A stretch of 64,000 nt of DNA from Dipteris shenzhenensis. Its lineage: Eukaryota > Polypodiophyta > Polypodiopsida > Gleicheniales. Under the pieces are notes generated by a model that saw nothing but the letters and a program-made list of their open reading frames with translations, did not search any database and was not told where the DNA came from. The stretch lies in NCBI GenBank assembly GCA_047967505.1, contig CM106539.1. One strand, written 5' to 3'. Positions 51,836 through 63,100 of the stretch are shown here, piece by piece; position 1 is the first letter of the stretch; the number at the start of each line of letters is the position of its first letter. The position numbers and the translations under genes were made by a program.

Positions 51836-54800
51836 CCCCCTTCTCTTTTTCTCCTTTTTCCCCCTTCTCCTTTTCTCCTTTTTCCCCCTTCTCTTTTTGC
51901 CCTCTTCTCTTATTCTCTCTTTCCGCATAAGCTCTTTCTCTTTTTCCGCATAAGCTCCTTCTCTTTTTCCGCATGAGCATAAGCATGAGCTTATGCTTAT
52001 GCTTATGCTTAAGCATAAGCTCATGCTTATGCTCATGCATGAGCATAAGCTTATGTGTAAGTTTCCGCATAAGCTCCTTCTCTTTTTCCGCATGAGCATA
52101 AGCTCCTTCTCTATTTCCGCATGAGCATAAGCTCATGCTTATGCTCATGCATAAGCATGAGCTTATGCGTAAGTTTCCGCATAAGCTCCTTCTCTTTTTC
52201 CGCATAAGCTCCTCTTTCTCTTTTTATGCATAAGCTCCTTCTCTTTTTCCGCATGAGCACAAGCATGAGCTTATGCTTATGCTTATATAAGCTTATGCAG
52301 AAACTTAATCATAAGCTCATGCTCATGCATGAGCATAAGCATGAGCTTATGCTTATGCTTATGCTTATGCTTATGCTTAAGCATAAGCATAAGCATAAGC
52401 ATAAGCTCATGCTTATGCTCATGCATGAGCATGAGCTTATGCTTAAGTTTCCGCATAAGCTCTTTCTCTTTTTTCGCATAAGCTCCTTCTCTTTTTCCGC
52501 ATGAGCATAAGCTTATGCGTAAGTTTCCGCATAAGCTTATGCGGAAATAGAGAATGAGAGAAGCTTATGCTTCTCTCATTCTCTATTTCCGCATAAGCTT
52601 ATGCGGAAACTTACGCATAAGCTTATGCTCATGCGGAAAAAGAGAAGGAGCTTATGCGAAAAAAGAGAGAGAGAGAAGCTTATGCTTCTCTCATTCTCTT
52701 TTTCCGCATAAGCTCTTTCTCTTTTTCCGCATAAGCTCCTTCTCTTTTTCTGCATGAGCATAAGCTCCTTCTCTTTTTCCGCATAAGCTCCTTCTCTATT
52801 TCTGCATGAGCATAAGCTCCTTCTCTTTTTCCGCATGAGCATAAGCATGAGCTTATGCTTATGCTTATGCTTAAGCATAAGCTCATGCTTATGCTCATGC
52901 ATGAGCATGAGCTTATGCTTAAGTTTCCGCATAAGCTTATGCGGAAATAGAGAATGAGAGAAGCTTATGCTTCTCTCCTTCTCTTTTTCCGCATAAGCTC
53001 CTTCTCTTTTTCCGCATGAGCATAAGCTCCTTCTCTATTTCCACATGAGCATAAGCTCATGCTTATGCTCATGCATGAGCATGAGCTTATGCGTAAGTTT
53101 CCGCATAAGCTTATGCGGCGGAAATAGAGAATGAGAGAAGCTTATGCTTCTCTCATTCTCTTTTTCCGCAATAAGCTTCTCTCGTTCTCTATTTCCGCAT
53201 AAGCTCTTTCTCTTTTTTCGCATAAGCTCCTTCTCTTTTTCCGCATGAGCATAAGCTCCTTCTCTTTTTCCGCATAAGCTCCTTCTCTATTTCCGCATGA
53301 GCATAAGCTCCTTCTCTTTTTCCGCATGAGCATAAGCATGAGCATGAGCTTATGCTTATGGTTAAGCATAAGCATAAGCATAAGCATAAGCTCATGCTTA
53401 TTCTCATGCATGAGCATGAGCTTATGCTTAAGTTTCCGCATAAGCTCCTTCTCTTTTTCCGCATAAGCTCCTTCTCTTTTTCCGCATGAGCATAACCTCC
53501 TTCTCTATTTTCGCATGAGCATAAGCTCATGCTTATGCTCATGCATGAGCATGAGCTTATGCGTAAGTTTCCGCATAAGCTTATGTGGAAATAGAGAATG
53601 AGAGAAGCTTATGCTTCTCTCATTCTCTTTTTCCGCATAAGCTCTTTCTCTTTTTCCGCATAAGCTCCTTCTCTTTTTCCACATGAGCATAAGCATGAGC
53701 TTATGCTTATGCTTATGCTTATGCTTAAGCATAAGCATAAGCATAAGCTCATGCTTATGCTCATGCATAAGCATGAGCTTATGCGTAAGTTTTCGCATAA
53801 GCTTATGCGGAAATAGAGAATGAGAGAAGCTTATGCTTCTCTCATTCTCTTTTTCCGCATAAGCTCTTTCTCTTTTTCCGCATAAGCTCCTTCTCTTTTT
53901 CCGCATGAGCATAAGCATGAGCTTAGCTTATGCTTATGCTTATGCATGAGCATGAGCTTATGCGTAAGTTTCCGCATAAGCTTATGCGGAAATAGAGAAT
54001 GAGAGAAGCTTATGCTTCTCTCATTCCCTTTTTTCGCATAAGCTCCTTCTCTTTTTCCGCATAAGCTCCTTCTCTATTTCCGCATGAGCATAAGCTCCTT
54101 CTCTTTTTTCGCATGAGCTTATGCTTATGCTCATGCATGAGCATGAGCTTATGCTTAAGTTTCCGCATAAGCTTATGCGGAAATAGAGAATGAGAGAAGC
54201 TTATGCTTCTCTCATTCTCTTTTTCCGCATAAGCTCTTTCTCTTTTTCCGCATGAGCATAAGCTCCTTCTCTTTTTCCGCATGAGCATGAGCTTATGCGT
54301 AAGTTTCCGCATAAGCTCCTTCTCTTTTTATGCATAAGCTCCTTCTATTTTTCCACATAAGCTCCTCCTTCTCTTTTTATGCATAAGCTCCTTCTCTATT
54401 TCCGCATTAGCTCCTTCTCTTTTTCCTCTCTTTTTCCGCATAAGAAGCTTATGCGGAAATAGAGAATGAGAGAAGCTTATGCGGAAATAGAGAATGAAAT
54501 AAGCTTTTGCGTGAGCATATGCGGAAATAGAGAATGAGAGAAGCTTATGCTTCTCTCATTCTCTATTTCCGCATATGCAGAAACATGAGCATAAGCTCAT
54601 GCTCACCCATGAGCATAAGCATAAGCTCATGCGGAAAAAGAGAAGGAGCTTATGCGGAAATAGAGAATGAGTTTCCGCATAAGCTTCTCTCCTTCTCTTT
54701 TTCTGCATAAGCTCCTTCTCTTTTTCCGCATGAGCATAAGCATGCGGAAACTCATTCTCTATTTTATGCATAAGCCCCTTCTCTATTTCTGATGCCTATG

Positions 54801-55160
54801 CTTAAGCATAAGCATAAGCATAAGCTCATGCTTATGCTCATGCATGAGCATGAGCTTATGCTTAAGTTTCCACATAAGCTCATGCTTATGCATGAGCTTA
54901 TGCGGAAATAGAGAATGAGAGAAGCATAAGCTCATTCTCTATTTCCACATAAGCTCATTCTCTATTTCCCCCTTCTCTCATTTCCCCCTTCTCTCCTTCT
55001 CTATTTTCCCTCATCTCTTTCCCCTTCTCTATTTCCCCCTTCTCTCATTCTCTATTTCCTCATTCTCATTCTTTTCTTTCCTTTACATCTTCTTTCCCTC
55101 TTATCTTTCCCTCTTCTTTCCCTCTTTCCTTTCCCTCTTCTTTCCTTTCCCTCTTCTTTC
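51836..55160. repeat. GCATAAGC/GCATGAGC palindromic satellite, left block
   Basis: Low-complexity DNA built from the hexamers GCATAA and GCATGA and their complements, forming palindromes such as GCATAAGCTTATGC, alternates with pyrimidine tracts CTCCTTCTCTTTTT. From about 54960 to 55160 only the pyrimidine tracts remain. All six frames are open in places, giving Met/Leu/His/Lys/Glu-rich frames that are not genes. The block lies within the predicted intron 1 of the TnpA-like gene. Confidence 0.9.
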
Positions 55161-55240
55161 TTCTTGCCTATGCCTATGCCTATGAGAATGCTCATGTTTG
55201 TTTTTTGTTTTTTGTTTTCATGTTTGTGTCTATGTTAGAC

Positions 55241-56822
55241 ATGGGATCATGTCGCTCATCCGACGAGTACAGACAGCCTCGCAGGAGGAGAGCTCACGAT
55301 CTATATGCTCCAGAGGACTTTGATTCCTCTCAGGCGACTACCCCGAGGACTACCCCTGGTCCAACTCCTCTCGGTCCTAGCACTGTGACTACCCCTGGTC
55401 CGACCCCTCTTCCACGTAGCACTGTGACTACCCCTCAGGGAACTCCTTTGCTACCCGCGCATGGCTTTGTCGGGACTCCCGATGAGTTTGTAGCACAGAT
55501 GAGCGATGAGGAGGCAGCGAGATTCTGCTCTCTGCTCTCTTAGAGGACCTCCGCAATTCCTTCCCCTACACCGACGGGTGGACGTACTGCCCAGCCATCC
55601 CCTCGCGCCCCTTTGACCGCGGGATCATCACCTGCGCATGCCTCCTGCAAGGGAAGGAAGAGTAGGATGGGCGGCTCATGTTGTGCTGACTCAGGAGATG
55701 TAGACGAGTCAGCACACTCACACTCCTTTAGGTCTCCACTTGGTCCGGAGACACAGTATCAGTCAGGTCCCTTTCCCTCTCCTACTCCCACTGCTACTCC
55801 TCAATCCGGAAGCGGTCGTGCAACTTCCACTCCTTCAGACTCTGCTACCGTCAGTCCCCCTTACTCATCAGGGGATCTCTCCTATCAAATCACATCTGCC
55901 GGAGAGATAATAGAAGACAAAAAGGGCAAAGCAGTGATGGCCGCCATGAGGAGGTTGATGAGTCATCACTTCAAGAGCGGCATAAATATCGATTGGCGGT
56001 ATCAAGATGCCCAAAAGAAGTAGGCGGTGATGGATGAGTTAAAACAAAGATACCCTAATCCGCCAAATGTGGAGTTTAATAACAATTATATGCTCGAGCA
56101 CATGGGTTTGATCCTAAAGCATCACAGATCAACCTTGCGTACTTCCATTACAAAGGGGTTGGCTAAACCCAATTGGGCAGACAAAGCTGATTGGAAGTAC
56201 TTCAAGAAGCAACATAGGGACCATCCCGAAATGTTCGAGGGTCATAGGAGGGCTGCGAAGAGACGGCTGGACGTCGTAGGTACTTTGCACTTTGGTGCAG
56301 GCGGACGGTATGCATTCGAGGCAACCGTGGTAAGTCTACTTCTTCCCATTTAATGTATTGTTCTATTTGTTTTACTTACATATTACATGCACTTTAGCTA
56401 ACTCTAACTCTCGTAAATTGGATCCACAGCAAGCTGCGATGGGTCGTCTTCCTACGGATGCAGAGACGCGGCGCGCATTTTGGATAGGAACAAATCCGTG
56501 GTTCATTGAGCAAGAGGCAATGGGAGCGACAGTCGATTGGGCTGAGGTGGCTGCTCACACGGTATAAGTTTACTCCTACTTGTAATCTCACTTTTTAATT
56601 TAAGTTCCAATCTAATTTTCGATTTATATGGTTCACTCTTAGGGTCAAAGCTCAAGTGTCCCATCATCGGAGACGAGCGATCAACAAGGGCAAGGATCGT
56701 CGGACACAGGTGCCGAGGACGAGGGAGAAGATGCAGGTGCCGAGGACGAGGGAGAAGACGCAGGTGTCGAGGACCAAGGAACAGGCCAACAAGACGAAGA
56801 TAATTCGGATTCGGATGAGTAG
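55241..56822 (+). pseudogene. TnpA-like (Transposase_24/Ptta) gene of element A, two in-frame TAG stops
   Basis: The ATG at 55241 lies three bases after an acceptor (TATGTTAG). Exons are 55239-56329, 56430-56561 and 56643-56822, with GT-AG introns. An Arg-rich start (RQPRRRRAHD) and a Thr/Pro-rich region with short repeats are followed by the conserved domain (about 55880-56330: ITSAGEI, KGKAVMAAMR, RYPNPP, HLGAG-like HFGAGG). The next exon has PTDAETRRAFW, and the tail is acidic, with a tandem GAEDEGEDA. TAG at 55541-55543 and 56021-56023 interrupt an otherwise single frame. By family, the product would bind subterminal motifs and assist TNP2. The 3' region (56830-56990) repeats CAATTTTGTATC-CCCT...AGGG-AATTTTGTTA twice. 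Confidence 0.85.
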
Positions 56823-57006
56823 TGGTAGTAGCATTTTGTATATCCGCTGGTTTGAGCAATTTTGTATCGCCCTTTCACAGGGTAATTTTGTTACAAACAC
56901 AGTTGTATATGTATATGCATTTCTTCCTCATCGTTCACAAGAACAATTTTGTATCACCCTGCAAGCAAGGGAAATTTTGTTATAAAAAGTTTTCTTTTGT
57001 AATTAC

Positions 57007-57082
57007 AAAAAAAAAAAAGGATTAGTGGGGCTAAACAGGGCCAAAAGGAAGCCCTGTTTAGCCCCACTAACCCTTTTTTTTT
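57007..57082. repeat. Long hairpin at the end of the TnpA-like gene
   Basis: The left arm, GGATTAGTGGGGCTAAACAG plus GGC, pairs with the right arm, GCCCTGTTTAGCCCCACTAA plus CCC. That gives 22 of 23 pairs around a 9-nt loop, extended by A and T runs on the outside. It sits between the TnpA-like 3' region and the right subterminal cluster. Confidence 0.9.
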
Positions 57083-57095
57083 ACTTCTGTTAATC

Positions 57096-57220
57096 GTCGC
57101 TATATAGCGACGTTTACCAATGTCGCTATATAGCGACGATTAACAGTGTCGCTATATAGCGATGTTTTAAACGTCGCTAACAGCGTCGCTATATAGCGAC
57201 GGTTTATAGCGATGCTCCTT
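57096..57220. repeat. Element A right subterminal palindrome cluster
   Basis: There are four copies of GTCGCTATATAGCGAC or one-mismatch variants plus half-sites, about 110-230 bp from the right terminus. They mirror the left cluster. Confidence 0.85.
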
Positions 57221-57333
57221 TTTCGACGATTTTAACGACTTTTATAGCGACCTTTGCGCCCGTGAAAAAAAAGAATTTAATGTAAAAAGCATCGGTATTT
57301 CCGTCAGAAAATGGCCTATGCCTTGTAGTGAGA

Positions 57334-57560
57334 CTTGGGATATGGGGTTTGATTTATGTGGAAAAATGAGACAAAGGGTTGTCGCACACAATTGAGAGTG
57401 CGTACCCACCTAGCCCACATGGGAGATTCCTCCACACACGTCATGCATGTGGGAGGATGCATTTATTGGGAGAGACCCCCTCTCTTGGCTATAAAAGGAG
57501 GGGGCTATTCCTTGATGTGACACGCTCATTCTTGTAAAGCCTCAATAAAGCCACCTAGCT
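57334..57560 (+). other. LTR-like flank right of element A
   Basis: The flank contains CTATAAAAGGAGGGGGC (about 57490), then after some 50 bp a polyadenylation-like TCAATAAAGCC (about 57541). This U3-R-like order suggests part of an LTR. There is no coding sequence. Confidence 0.35.
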
Positions 57561-57564
57561 AAAT

Positions 57565-59570
57565 AGAGAAGAAGAGGGAAAGGAAAGAGGGAAAAAGAGA
57601 CATATGCTCATGCTTATGCATGAGCATATGTCTACTTCTCTTATGCTCATGCATAAGCATAAGCATGAGCATATGCTCATGCTTATGCTTATGCATGCGC
57701 ATAAGAGAAGGGGGAAAGAGAGAAGAAAAGGGAAAGGAAAGAGGGAAAAAGAGGGAAAGAAAGAGAGAAGAAGAGGGAAAGAGGGAAAGTAAAGAGGGAA
57801 AAAGAGACATATGCTAATGCTTATGCATGAGCATATGTCTACTTCTCTTATGCTCATGCATAAGCATAAGCATGAGCATATGCTCATATATGCTCATGCT
57901 TATGCTTATGCATGAGCATAAGAGAAGGGGGAAAGAGAGAAGAAGAGGGAAAGGAAAGTGGGAAAAAGAGGGAAAGAAAGAGAGAAGAAGAGGGAAAGAG
58001 GGAAAGTAAAGAGGGAAAAAGAGACATATGCTCATGAGCATATGTCTACTTCTCTTATGCCCATGCATATGCATAAGCATGAGCATATGCTCATGCTTAT
58101 GCTTATGCATGAGCATAAGAGAAGGGGGAAAGAGAGAAGAAAAGGTAAAGGAAAGAGGGAAAAAGAGGGAAAGAAAGAGAGAAGAAGAGGGAAAGGAAAG
58201 AGGGAAAGAGAGAAGAAGAGGGAAAGAAAAGAGGGAAAAAGAGGAAAAGAGAGAAGAAGAGGGGACGATCAAGAGAGATTGAAAAATGAGAAAGAAGGAA
58301 AGAAAGAGAGAAGAAGAGGGAAAGGAAAGAGGGAAAAAGAGACATATGCTCATGCTTATGCATGAGCATATGTCTACTTCTCTTATTCTCATGCATAAGC
58401 ATAAGAGAAGGGGGAAAGAGAGAAGAAGAGGGAAAAAAAGGGAAAGAAAGAGAGAAGAAGAGGGAAAGGAAAGAGGGAAAAAGAGAAGAAGAGGGAAAGG
58501 AAAGAGGGAAAAAGAAGAAAAGAGAGAAGAAGAGGGAAAGAAAAGAGAGATTGAAAATGAGAAAGAGGGAAAGAAAGAGAGAAGAAGAGGGAAAGGAAAG
58601 AGGAAAAAAGAGACATATGCTCATGCATAATGAAAATGAGAAAGAGGGAAAGAAAGAGAGAAGAAGAGGGAAAGGAAAGAGGAAAAAAGAGACATATGCT
58701 CATGCAGAAAGAGGGAAAGAAAGAGAGAAGAAGAGGGAAAGGAAAGAGGAAAAAAGAGACATATGCTCAAGCATGAGCATATGTCTCTTTTTTCCTCTTT
58801 CCTTTCCCTCTTCTTCTCTCTTTCTTTCCTGCTTGAGCATATGTCTCTTTTTTCCTCTTTCCTTTCCCTCTTCTTCTCTCTTTCTTTCCCTCTTTCTCAT
58901 TTTCAATCTCTCTTTTCTTTCCCTCTTCTTCTCTCTTTTCTTCTTTTTCCCTCTTTCCTTTCCCTCTTCTTCTCTTTTTCTATGCATGAGCATATGTCTA
59001 CTTCTCTTATGCTCATGCATAAGCATAAGCATGAGCATATGCTCATGCTTATGGTTATGCATGAGCATAAGAGAAGGGGAAAAGAGAGAAGAAGAGGGAA
59101 AGGAAAGAGGGAAAAAGAGGGAAAGAAAGACAGAAGAAGAGGGAAAGAGGGAAAGTAAAGAGGAAACAAGAGACATATGCTCTTTCCTTTCCCTCTTCTT
59201 CTCTCTTTCTTTCCCTCTTTTTTCCTCTTTCCTTTCCCTCTTCTTCTCTCTTTCCCCCTTCTCTTATACTCATGCATAAGCATAAGCATGAGCATATGCT
59301 CATGCTTATGCTTATGCATGAGCATATGTCTACTTCTCTTATGCTCATGCATAAGCATAAGCATGAGCATATGCTCATGCTTATGCTTATGCATGAGCAT
59401 AAGAGAAGGGGGAAAGAGAGAAGAAGAGGGAAAGGAAAGAGGAAAAAAGAGGGAAAGAAAGAGAGAAGAAGAGGGAAAGGAAAGAGGGGAAAAGAGGAGG
59501 AAAGAGATTGAAGGAGAGAAGAAGGAAAGGAGAGAAAGAAGAGGAGAGAAGAGGGAAAGAAGAGGAAAGA
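57565..59570. repeat. GCATAAGC/CATATGCTCATGC palindromic satellite, right block
   Basis: Purine tracts (GAGAAGAAGAGGGAAAGG) alternate with palindromes such as CATATGCTCATGC...GCATGAGCATATG. Relative to the left block the purine/pyrimidine strand is swapped, so the two blocks are inverted. An internal switch to pyrimidine-rich orientation occurs at about 58780-58980 and 59180-59265. Long Lys/Arg/Glu or Ser/Leu/Phe frames here are artefacts. Confidence 0.9.
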
Positions 59571-59750
59571 GAGGGGAAGAGAGGGTTCCTACGCCCATCA
59601 CTACAGCTAGCACTTAAGGGGCTAGCTGCAGGCCAATGCAAATAACAAAAATAACAAATGGAAAAAAGAGGAAGCACTTACCTGAAATAATACATCCCGC
59701 TCAGTGTTGTGGACTGGCCCTACAAAAGAGAGGAAACATACCATTTTTCA
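59571..59750 (-). repeat. Right arm of the large inverted repeat
   Basis: This is the reverse complement of 51651-51835 and, further out, of 50560-50622. Homology ends exactly where element C begins at 59751. Confidence 0.85.
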
Positions 59751-59839
59751 CACAACTACACACGCATGCGACGTTTACGTACCGACGATTAGCGCCCGCT
59801 TAGCGTTAATCGTCGGTATAAAAATCGGGTTTCGTAAAT

Positions 59840-59960
59840 CGTCGCTATATAGAGACTTTTGCCAAAAGTCGCTATATAGCGACGTTATTAAAAGTCGCTA
59901 TATAGCGACTTTTAAAAGTCGCTATATAGCGACACTGAGACAAAATATTATAGCGACGTT
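59840..59960. repeat. Element C left subterminal palindrome cluster
   Basis: Four copies of GTCGCTATATAGCGAC or near variants in the same arrangement as element A, with a half-site TATAGCGACG after them. Confidence 0.85.
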
Positions 59961-60131
59961 TTTACAGAGAGGTTTTTTTTTTTCTTTAGGCCTTAAAAAT
60001 TATTTTTTTCCAATGACAAAATTTTTTAAATTTTCATACATGTTTGAGCTCATAGAGAATAAAAAAATGAGAGCATGTACATCAAGCCTTTGAAGCTCAT
60101 ATATTCATGTCCAAGTTTGAGATGAGAAAAA

Positions 60132-63100
60132 TCAAATAAGAGCATTTACATCAACTGTTTCATCTTGAGCCAAGTCTAAGGCGCCAAGCAAGTCTATCTC
60201 CAACTCTATACCGAGTTGATCTCCTATATCATCATCGTACTCTAGTATCGTACGTTCACCTAAAAGTATTTGATCATCTTCTTCAATAAAGCTTAAGTGT
60301 GGTGATTGACCTTGATGATTGTTGTCTTCCTCGTCAATATCATGATCTCCATCCTCCTCCCGTGCGATGTCATTATGCGCATCTTCCTCTTGCCTCATAT
60401 GGTGATCTACATCTTCTTCGCTAGATTCATCAATTGGATCCGACATTGGTAGTGGCATCTCCATATCCACATCTCGATCTTCAAAAATTTGCTTACTTCG
60501 TGGTGCAACTTGGATCACGTACCACCATCTTGGATCAGAACGATCCGGATGAAAAACCACCTATATTGAAGATGGGTGCCAAATGTCGTCAATTATATAT
60601 ATATCAATGGACTTTAAAAACAAAAGCTTCGACTAATTAAATCATTAGTATTCACAATGCTCGGGAAGAACAAAAGTATCACTTTCATCGGTCCAATGTT
60701 TGGTGGAGTCTATTGCAAAGAGACCGCTACTATCTTTTCTCACTGTCGCATGGGGACCGTTGTAAGTAGTTCTAAACCATTTTACATCAAGAATGAAAAT
60801 AGTAAATCGTCTGAAATCAATTTCATAGATGTCACATATGGTTCCACAATAATCCAACTGTGAGGAGAGAAGATTGGTATCCGAAGCACTTGCTCGGCTA
60901 TCTTGTGTGAAGTTAGCCATGACTCCACAATCATACGTGACTCTCTTTGAATCGATGCGTTCCACGTGAAAATGTCGTCCATATGACCATAATGCACTGT
61001 ACTTTTTGTACTGTAAAAGAGCATCATTAAAACAATGAAGATGCACCTATTTTATAGCATATATTGCCACAAATAATTACTTAATTACATCAAGAGATAA
61101 GAAACTTACATGCACCATACATCCAGATGATAACTCCCGCTCGCGCTCGTTTATTGTCTCTCCATCACGTTTGGCTTTACATATAGCCAGTTGTAGCCAA
61201 TCAAGTGACATGTGAGTAGGGAGAAGAGCCAGATCTCGTGGATATGGTTGTGATCGCCTGTACATTACTCTGAATCTCGTCCTTGCATTTATTCTTTCTG
61301 CTTTGGCCACTTCATATCTCTCAATCCACTTCTGCATCTCAGGGCTATTGAGGATACAAAACTTATTGAATTTCTCCATTTGCTCTTCGCTCATCTTTCT
61401 TTCAATCCCTTTTCCTTGGGGGACCTCACCAATCATGCGATCATCATCCTTGTTGTGCCAAGCTTGCGGCATATCAGGATCCGTGGATGCAAGAAACTCT
61501 GTGATATATACTAATGACTCTTGCACAAGCCATCCCTCTGCCATGCTTGCTTTTGGTCTTGCTCTTTGTCTTACAAACCCCTTTAAAGTTTTCATAAACC
61601 GCTCGAGAAAAAACATCCATCGATTATGAACGGTACCTGCTATAGGCACCTCATCAACTATGTGCACAAGCAAGTGGACTTGAGTTGTCATAATGCTTGA
61701 GGGAAAGTGCTTCTCAAGTAAGCATACGGCTTCGATGGATTCCACCCTAGCCTTCTCGATGCTCGATAAAGAGATCTCTTTTTGAGATATCCACCTATTT
61801 CACATGTCCATGCATATGTAAGATATTTGAGATATCCACCTATTTCACATGTCCATGAAGAAAATACATAATGCGAATTGATAGTAAGCATACCTCACAA
61901 TACCACAGATCTTGAATATAGCATTTCTAACATCTTCTTGTAAGCACCCTTTTATTGTAATTGGAAGGATGAACTATCAAAGCAACAATGAAATCATGTC
62001 AACAATATAACATAATAAAAATTACGCTAATGCATCACTATTATCGGTACGCTAATTCTACTTAGAATACCTGTAAGACCTTGTGCCAATCATGGGACTT
62101 GAGGCCACTAAGCTTATTGTCCTTTGAAAATGCTCCTTTCAAGCAATGCATGTACCCTGTCGGTGTTTGAAAAGAGGCAATGTCTACCTTGATCGCTGCC
62201 TCCTCCCTCGTAGAGAGGATCCACGTTGCTTTCGGGAGGACAACTTTTCCTGAAGCATGCACTTGGGGCCACAAACGAGACATCCTATTCATAGCACGCA
62301 AGTCTTCTCGCACTCCTCTCGAGTCCTTGGAATGAACCAAGTGTGCCCAAATGGTAGCCCCCACATTCTTGAAGATATGCATGGGATCCAAGAGATGATT
62401 GATTTGTAACTGACCCCAATAAGGAAGCTCGTGAAAGATCGATAGCCTCTTCATACCAAAAGGAGGTTCCTCTCTATTCTCCCTCCAAGCTTGAATCCAA
62501 TCACTTGCTTTCAAATATGATGGTGGTGGATCAAGCTGACCTCCACGTGCGAGATGGTCGAGCGGAAGGTATCGAGCATGACCTTCATAAACATTTTTCC
62601 TCATATGTTTGGAGTAGCGTGCAAGCGATTTCAGAGCGGGTCCACAAACAGGACAAGCATGGTACCCACTTGTAACAAGTCCTGCACGCGTGCATGAATA
62701 TGTTAGTACAAGACATGCATGCAAAAGAGAGTAAAAAAAGCATAATCCCTCATTGTACATGTAAAGACATAACCACGTACCTGCGCACTCTACATATCCT
62801 GGGTAGTCATGCATGGTCCACATCAAGATACCCCTGACCAAAATATCATTGGTATGCCTAGGAGCTTTGGAAATATCAAAGACCTGCACTCCTCTCCATA
62901 ATATCTGTAACTCCTCTATCAAAGGTGCCATGTACACGTCCATGTTTTTTGCCTTGTACTTCCTGGCACAAGTAGTGCAAGCATGAGGTGTCCCTTTTTT
63001 ATTGTTAGCCATGGTGGGATATTGTAATTCACTATAACTATGGGCCATGTCGACCAAGATGTCGAGCGTAACCCGAAAGGATTCATGCCATCCATGGCTA

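Larger units (their letters stand above)
39479..57330. mobile_element. CACTA (En/Spm) element 'A', 17.9 kb with nested insertions
   Basis: The left end starts CACTACTACACACG and the reverse-complemented right end starts CACTACAAGGCATAGG. A 3-bp duplication AGA flanks both (39476-39478 and 57331-57333). The terminal match beyond CACTAC is weak, but both ends carry the same 16-bp palindrome GTCGCTATATAGCGAC. Inside are a TNP2-type transposase gene (minus) and a TnpA-like gene (plus), divergent from a central cluster of that palindrome. Insertions inside it are a copia element, a MITE, a MULE-like element and a satellite array. Its left 9.8 kb is nearly identical to element C at 59751 onward. 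Pairing of these two ends is likely rather than certain. Confidence 0.75.

Noticed and set aside
51749-54771. Met/Leu/His/Lys/Glu-rich open frames (MLMHEHKHE-type) in many frames
   Set aside because: The hexamers GCATAA and GCATGA lack stops in several frames. The peptides simply repeat the satellite words.
51836-59570. A CRISPR-like array of repeats and spacers
   Set aside because: Units vary in length, are mostly palindromic words and simple tracts, have no unique spacers, and lie in a plant nuclear context.
57555-59677. Open frames up to 305 codons rich in Lys/Arg/Glu or Ser/Leu/Phe
   Set aside because: They derive from purine or pyrimidine tracts of the right satellite block and occur on both strands at once.
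51681-59711. A further CACTA element bounded by CACTACACCGAGCGGG and its complement
   Set aside because: The flanking bases (GTC and GAC) are inverted rather than direct repeats, and homology continues beyond the supposed ends. It is better described as an inverted repeat of unknown origin.
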